DNA from: Gammaproteobacteria bacterium
GTDB lineage: Bacteria > Pseudomonadota > Gammaproteobacteria > Pseudomonadales > Pseudomonadaceae
Length of the DNA stretch: 40,882 nucleotides
Direction of reading: 5' to 3'
Assembly (NCBI GenBank): GCA_903970465.1
Contig: CAJCIO010000020.1
Span: 1-40,882, forward strand
Of the stretch, positions 37,217-40,882 are shown in pieces (within the stretch, counting starts at the first letter, position 1; every line of letters begins with the position of its first letter). A model generated the notes under the pieces. It worked only from the letters and a program-made list of their open reading frames with translations. It made no database searches and was not told where the DNA came from. The translations under genes and the position numbers were made by a program.

Positions 37217-37307
37217 CGGCGCCTTCGCGGGCAAGCCTTGCTCCTACGGGGGTACAACTGCGCAGTTGCTTCATTGTGGGAACGGGCGCTGCCCGCGAAG
37301 GGGCTCG
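37217..37307. repeat. REPIN after cmoB
   Basis: GGCGCCTTCGCGGGCAAGCC and the inverted copy ending GCGCTGCCCGCGAAGGGGC form a hairpin 17 bp beyond the cmoB stop. Confidence 0.8.
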
Positions 37308-37324
37308 TACGTTCGCAGCAGAAA

Positions 37325-38281
37325 TTACTTGCGCGCCTTGATCACAGCCCGCATCGGCGCTGGCAGGCCCTCGACGGTGCGGCTGTGGTCGGCAGGATCA
37401 AGGAAGTCGCTCAGCGACTGGTACTTCATCCACTCGGTGCTGCGTTGTTCCTGCACCGTGGTCACGCTGACATCCACGCACTGCACATCGCTGAAACCGG
37501 CACGGCGCAGCCATAACTCCAGTGCGGGCACCGACGGCAAAAACCACACGTTGCGCATCTGTGCGTAGCGGTCCTCGGGCACCAGCACTTGCTGAGCATC
37601 GCCCTCGACTACCAGCGTCTCCAGCACCAGTTCCCCGCCCTTCACCAGGCAGTCCTTGAGCGCCAGCAGGTGCTCGATGGGCGAGCGCCGGTGGTAGAAC
37701 ACGCCCATGGAAAACACCGTGTCGAAACCCTCCAGCCCGGCGGGCAGGTCTTCGAGGGCGAACGGCAGATGCCAGGCGTTGAGTTCGGGCAGATAGCGTT
37801 GCACCGCCTGGAACTGGCAGAAGAACAGCCAGTTAGGGTCGATACCGATCACGCTGTCGGCGCCGGCACCGAGCATGCGCCATTGGTAGTAGCCATTGCC
37901 ACACCCCACATCCAGCACGCGCTTGCCGCGCAGGTCCAGATGCGGTGCCACGCGGGACCACTTCCAGTCCGAGCGCCATTCGGTATCGACGTGCACACCG
38001 AACAGATCGAACGGCCCTTTGCGCCACGGCGACAGGCCCATCAGTGCCTGACGCATCTGTGCGCGGGTGGCGTCATCGCAGTCGCAATCCAGGCGCAAGC
38101 CGTCAAGCAGGTCGATGTCGCTGGGGGTGACCTTGGGCAGCGCATCGAGCGCGCCTTGCCAGCGCTCCAGATCACCGTGTCCCTTGTCCATCTTCGCGTC
38201 GAGTTGGGCTTGCAGGGTGTTGGCCCATGCTTCAAGTGGAGTGCCCGCCAAGCGGCGGACCAGAGGCGCAAGATCAATCAT
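37325..38281 (-). CDS. cmoB: tRNA U34 carboxymethyltransferase CmoB
   Basis: A 318-residue methyltransferase-fold enzyme that transfers a carboxymethyl group from carboxy-S-adenosylmethionine to 5-hydroxyuridine-34 of tRNA, making cmo5[24 protein letters not shown] is the CmoB-specific block, followed by the SAM-binding [17 protein letters not shown] and [14 protein letters not shown]. The ATG at 38281 overlaps the cmoA stop (ATGA), so the two are coupled. A longer frame to 38314 is inside cmoA. Confidence 0.96.
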   Translation of the reverse strand: MIDLAPLVRRLAGTPLEAWANTLQAQLDAKMDKGHGDLERWQGALDALPKVTPSDIDLLDGLRLDCDCDDATRAQMRQALMGLSPWRKGPFDLFGVHVDTEWRSDWKWSRVAPHLDLRGKRVLDVGCGNGYYQWRMLGAGADSVIGIDPNWLFFCQFQAVQRYLPELNAWHLPFALEDLPAGLEGFDTVFSMGVFYHRRSPIEHLLALKDCLVKGGELVLETLVVEGDAQQVLVPEDRYAQMRNVWFLPSVPALELWLRRAGFSDVQCVDVSVTTVQEQRSTEWMKYQSLSDFLDPADHSRTVEGLPAPMRAVIKARK

Positions 38282-39021
38282 GGCAGGGCAATCATCGAGG
38301 CAAAGTTGAGGCATTGGAACCAGGGCACCACCTTGGAGAAACCCGCGGCCAGCAGCAGGTCGCGGTTCTCTTCGAGGCTGGCGGGCTTCATGACGTTTTC
38401 AATGGCGCTGCGCTTCTGGGCGATTTCCAGTTCGCTGTAGCCGTTAGCCCGTTTGAAGGCGACGTGCAGATCGGTGAGCAAGGCGTGTTGCTCGGCATCT
38501 TCGAAGCGCAGTTTTTCCGAGAGGATCAGCGCGCCGCCGGGCACCAGTGCCTGACGGATGCGACCCAGCAGGGCCAGGCGCTGCTCGGGGGCGATGAACT
38601 GCAAGGTGAAGTTGAGCGCCACGACGCTGGCGGGCTGGAAGTCCAGCGCGAGAATATCGCCGTCGATGACCTCGACGGGCAGCAACTCCTGAAACATCGA
38701 GTCCTGGGCATTGAGGTACTCGCGGCAGCGCTCGACCATCGCCGCCGAGTTGTCCACCGCCACCACGCGGCAGTCGTCCTGGCGCACGTGGCGGCGCAGG
38801 GCCTGGGTCACGGCCCCCAGCGAGGCGCCAAGGTCGTACAGCGTGGTGTGCGGCTGGGCGAATTGCGCCGCGAGCACGCCGAGGTTCTCGACGATGGTCG
38901 GGTAGCCCGGCACCGAGCGCTTGATCATGTCCGGAAACACCCGCACCACGTCTTCATTGAAGGCGAAATCGGGCACCTGGGGCAGGGGCTGGGCGAAGAG
39001 GCGGTCGGGTTGTTGGCTCAC
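38278..39021 (-). CDS. cmoA: Carboxy-S-adenosyl-L-methionine synthase CmoA
   Basis: A 247-residue methyltransferase-fold enzyme that makes carboxy-S-adenosylmethionine from SAM and prephenate, the cofactor used by Cmo[27 protein letters not shown] and [10 protein letters not shown] are CmoA hallmarks, with the SAM site [11 protein letters not shown] and [11 protein letters not shown]. The start is GTG at 39021 (MSQQPDRL). It precedes cmoB with a 4-base overlap, the standard order. Confidence 0.95.
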   Translation of the reverse strand: MSQQPDRLFAQPLPQVPDFAFNEDVVRVFPDMIKRSVPGYPTIVENLGVLAAQFAQPHTTLYDLGASLGAVTQALRRHVRQDDCRVVAVDNSAAMVERCREYLNAQDSMFQELLPVEVIDGDILALDFQPASVVALNFTLQFIAPEQRLALLGRIRQALVPGGALILSEKLRFEDAEQHALLTDLHVAFKRANGYSELEIAQKRSAIENVMKPASLEENRDLLLAAGFSKVVPWFQCLNFASMIALP

Positions 39022-39155
39022 GGCGGTTCCAGACGGTCACGGAAAACGGTCGCGGATTTTAGCGCAAGCGCGGGCTGGCTGCATGGATTACGGACAGGCG
39101 CTGAATGGGCGGCGCGGCCTTCGCGGGCACCTGCAGCACCACAAAATCAGAAGGG

Positions 39156-39548
39156 TTACTTCACCGTCAACGCACAATCAAACGTCTGCACCGGCTTCAC
39201 CTCCGGCGACCAAGGTTGCTGATACACCAGCAACAAATGCCCGTCCCCCGGCGCCTGGGCCACAAAGCGCCACACCGACTGCCCAGCGCCCCCTACCAGC
39301 CCGGCGTCCTCCGGATTGCTGTACACCTCCGGCCCTAGGCTTTTCAGCACGCCAGGCGCAGGGTTCTGCACCAACCAGCGATAGCCGGTGGTGGGGTTGC
39401 TGGGCAGGGTGAGGGTCAGGTGCTGGCCGGTGCTTAACTTGAGCGGACACTGGCTTTGCTTGTCGAGCGCCACGTTTTGCGGTGGTTGCTGGGCGCAGGC
39501 GGCGAGCAGCGCGAGGCTGGCGGGGGCGAGCAGGCGGGCGGCGGACAT
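39156..39548 (-). CDS. icp: Chagasin-family cysteine peptidase inhibitor (I42), lipoprotein
   Basis: A 130-residue protein with a lipobox (LALLAAC, Cys18) and the inhibitor loop NPTTGYRW that defines chagasin/I42. The later segment VGGAGQSVWRFVAQAPGDGHL supplies the remaining loops that enter the protease cleft. It probably guards the periplasm or cell surface against papain-like proteases of hosts, predators or the cell itself. AAAGGAG lies 5 bases before ATG 39548. A similar gene (icp) adjoins a Lon-type protease gene in P. aeruginosa; here an RHS gene stands between them. Confidence 0.88.
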   Translation of the reverse strand: MSAARLLAPASLALLAACAQQPPQNVALDKQSQCPLKLSTGQHLTLTLPSNPTTGYRWLVQNPAPGVLKSLGPEVYSNPEDAGLVGGAGQSVWRFVAQAPGDGHLLLVYQQPWSPEVKPVQTFDCALTVK

Positions 39549-39649
39549 GACGGCTCCTTTGAAGGGGAATCCGTGAGCATAACCGATGGTGATGCATTGG
39601 TGTGGGAGCGGCATGGCCTGCTTCTACACCTCATGATGCAGCTGGATTT

Positions 39650-40540
39650 TCAAGCGTCAAATAGAGGTTCGCGGATATTGAATACTTTTGTTGTATGATC
39701 AAAATCTTTTATTCGGGGAAGTTCCTGCAGTCGCTCATTGATATTTTGGTGTTTGAATATATATGCTTTCAGGTTTTTTTCCGCGAACCAGTAATCACGC
39801 TGGGCGCTTTTCCGCATTGCCGGGGTTGGAGCGTGGAGCATTTTTGTACGAAAAAATTGCTTTGTGGTTTCCAAGTGTCTTATATATAGTCCTATGGTGC
39901 CGTCCTTCCTGATTTTGGCGAAAGGCGTTAAATCTGGATGCCCACCTTCGGTTGCAAATGACATTTCTATGGATTTCTGATAACTATTCATTGTATTGAA
40001 GTTGCGCTTTTGTTGATCGTTAAAACTGAGGCCGACAATGTTATCAAATGCAGTTCCATCATTAACTGTTTTGTCGTACGCCGCTGCCTGGTTTATAATT
40101 TTCTTAAGCTGTGCCTTCTGGTTGATTGCCCAAATTTCTTTCGTGGGTGGGGCTGAAGGCTTTTTGTAAATTTTCATAATCTGACCTGCAAGGTTTACTC
40201 GTGGGCGCAGCGTATGCCCGCTTGGGTCGGAATTATTGGTAGGGTCGCTATTGCAATATACGTAACAATTAAATCCCCCCCGGCCGAAGGGGCTCCAACT
40301 GTCAGGGCTGTGAAATCTCGCCAGTATGGCATTATAAAGACGATAGCCATTTCCTAGCGAATAATGGTTTCCCGTCAGCTCCGACGCTTCACCGTTGAAA
40401 CCGGGATGCGCGGTTTTGAACGGAGCGTGGTGAGAGTAGCCATAAGGAGTGTATGAGATGTTTAGTTTCTCTAGAGCGGTACCCAGTAATGATTGAGCTC
40501 TATCGGACGTGATCAGTAAGCACGTTGATGGTCTGTTCAA
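39650..40540 (-). CDS. Orphan RHS-core protein with an unrecognised C-terminal domain
   Basis: A 296-residue protein. Residues 30-109 are a lone RHS repeat-associated core: SYTPYGY, PGFNGE, HYSLGNGYRLYNAILARFHS, PDSWSPFGRGGFNCYVY and a closing DPSGH. In full-length RHS and TccC proteins this core precedes a variable toxin domain. Residues 110-296 are that variable part: Lys/Asn/Gln-rich, no motif recognised. Codon content turns AT-rich there (the 60 bases from 39721 hold only 20 G or C), unlike all neighbours. The start is TTG at 40540, with GGTGA 7 bases upstream and an in-frame TGA immediately before, so it is not the tail of a larger open gene here. No signal peptide; no immunity gene beside it. 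Toxic activity is inferred. Confidence 0.82.
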   Translation of the reverse strand: MNRPSTCLLITSDRAQSLLGTALEKLNISYTPYGYSHHAPFKTAHPGFNGEASELTGNHYSLGNGYRLYNAILARFHSPDSWSPFGRGGFNCYVYCNSDPTNNSDPSGHTLRPRVNLAGQIMKIYKKPSAPPTKEIWAINQKAQLKKIINQAAAYDKTVNDGTAFDNIVGLSFNDQQKRNFNTMNSYQKSIEMSFATEGGHPDLTPFAKIRKDGTIGLYIRHLETTKQFFRTKMLHAPTPAMRKSAQRDYWFAEKNLKAYIFKHQNINERLQELPRIKDFDHTTKVFNIREPLFDA

Positions 40541-40700
40541 GGGGATTCACCGCTTTATTTGAAAGAATTTAACCTATAGTAGTAAATAAAGTACCAGGCC
40601 GAACCTCGCAGTATTGCTAGGTTGACATCGGGCAAGGTTGCGAATTGCCTTTCGCATCGGTATGCCAATACACGGCCTTATTTAGAAAAATGCGGGTGCG

Positions 40701-40724
40701 AAGCCGGCGCACCTGCACCGGCTT
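40701..40724 (-). terminator. Terminator of the Lon-type gene
   Basis: AAGCCGG and CCGGCTT form the outer stem, with an inner GCA/TGC pairing. On the minus strand the hairpin lies 8 bases after the stop and is followed by a T run at about 40686-40690. The stretch 40541-40685 beyond it is the leader of the RHS gene; no gene or clear promoter is seen there. Confidence 0.7.
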
Positions 40725-40732
40725 GGGGCGAC

Positions 40733-40882
40733 CTAGAACAACACCTTCGCCACATCCGCAAACCGCTTGGCAAAGTGCACTGTCATCCCCGCCTTCAGAT
40801 AATCCGGCAATTCATCGAAATTCCCCCGATTCGCCTCCGGCAAAATCAACTCGTTGATCTTCTGCCGGCGCGCCGCAATGAC
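40733..40882 (-). CDS. Lon-type ATP-dependent protease, C-terminal end only
   Basis: The last 49 codons are visible, the rest lies beyond the window. VIAARRQKINELILPEANRG followed by LPDYLKAGMTVHFAKRFADV is the end of the Lon proteolytic domain (after the catalytic Lys). From memory it resembles the second Lon-like protease of P. aeruginosa beside icp (PA0779, called AsrA) more than the housekeeping Lon. The stop is TAG at 40733-40735. Confidence 0.8.
   Translation of the reverse strand, partial: VIAARRQKINELILPEANRGNFDELPDYLKAGMTVHFAKRFADVAKVLF

Overview
The window is a GC-rich stretch of a Pseudomonas chromosome, most likely from the P. fluorescens group. Three things point there: an intact algU-mucA-mucB-mucD cluster next to nadB, the order lepA-lepB-DUF4845-rnc-era-recO-pdxJ, and many intergenic REP/REPIN repeats of the kind found in fluorescent pseudomonads. 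From memory, 12-40.9 kb resembles the PA0745-PA0779 part of P. aeruginosa PAO1, and 3.4-10 kb resembles its ppc-adk-tsaB neighbourhood. No tRNA, rRNA, insertion sequence or CRISPR array was seen.

Layout. 1-1.8 kb: 5' part of a large dermonecrotic-toxin-like gene, minus strand, running off the window. 1.9-3.2 kb: a pair of lipoprotein genes (DUF4398, then OmpA-like). 3.4-12.1 kb: a small conserved gene, ppc, adk, tsaB, a conserved 96-residue protein, a DUF72 protein, a PEP-mutase/isocitrate-lyase-family enzyme, an extensin-like protein and a Gly/His/Pro-rich lipoprotein. 12.1-14.1 kb: an enoyl-CoA hydratase/3-hydroxyisobutyryl-CoA hydrolase-family gene diverging from ung. 14.2-20.5 kb: a tricarboxylate-uptake locus, tctC-tctB-tctA-abrB-like, followed by its two-component system tctD-tctE. 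20.5-23.3 kb: an HDOD protein, ygfZ, sdhE and ygfX. 23.4-29.4 kb: nadB diverging from algU-mucA-mucB-mucD (envelope stress and alginate control). 29.6-36.1 kb: lepA, lepB, DUF4845, rnc, era, recO, pdxJ. 36.1-39.5 kb, minus strand: nadE, cmoB-cmoA and a chagasin-family inhibitor (icp). 39.65-40.54 kb: an orphan RHS-core protein with an AT-rich, unrecognised C-terminus. The window ends in the 3' end of a Lon-type protease gene.

How the parts work together. The tct block is a self-contained uptake system: TctC binds substrate in the periplasm, TctA/TctB transport it, and TctE/TctD sense and regulate. Upstream of tctC lie an 11-bp tandem repeat (candidate TctD site) and an A-rich Hfq/Crc-type motif at the ribosome binding site (candidate catabolite repression). 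In the muc block, AlgU is held by MucA, MucB protects MucA, and MucD is a periplasmic HtrA-type protease. AlgU probably activates its own operon from sigma-E-type promoters in the nadB-algU gap.

Most unusual items: the orphan RHS toxin-like gene between icp and the Lon-type gene; the partial toxin gene at the left edge; the mucB-mucD interval, which lacks a recognisable mucC and can form two mutually exclusive RNA hairpins; an apparent C-terminal scrap of an ABC-transporter ATPase upstream of nadE; and the regulatory signals in front of tctC.
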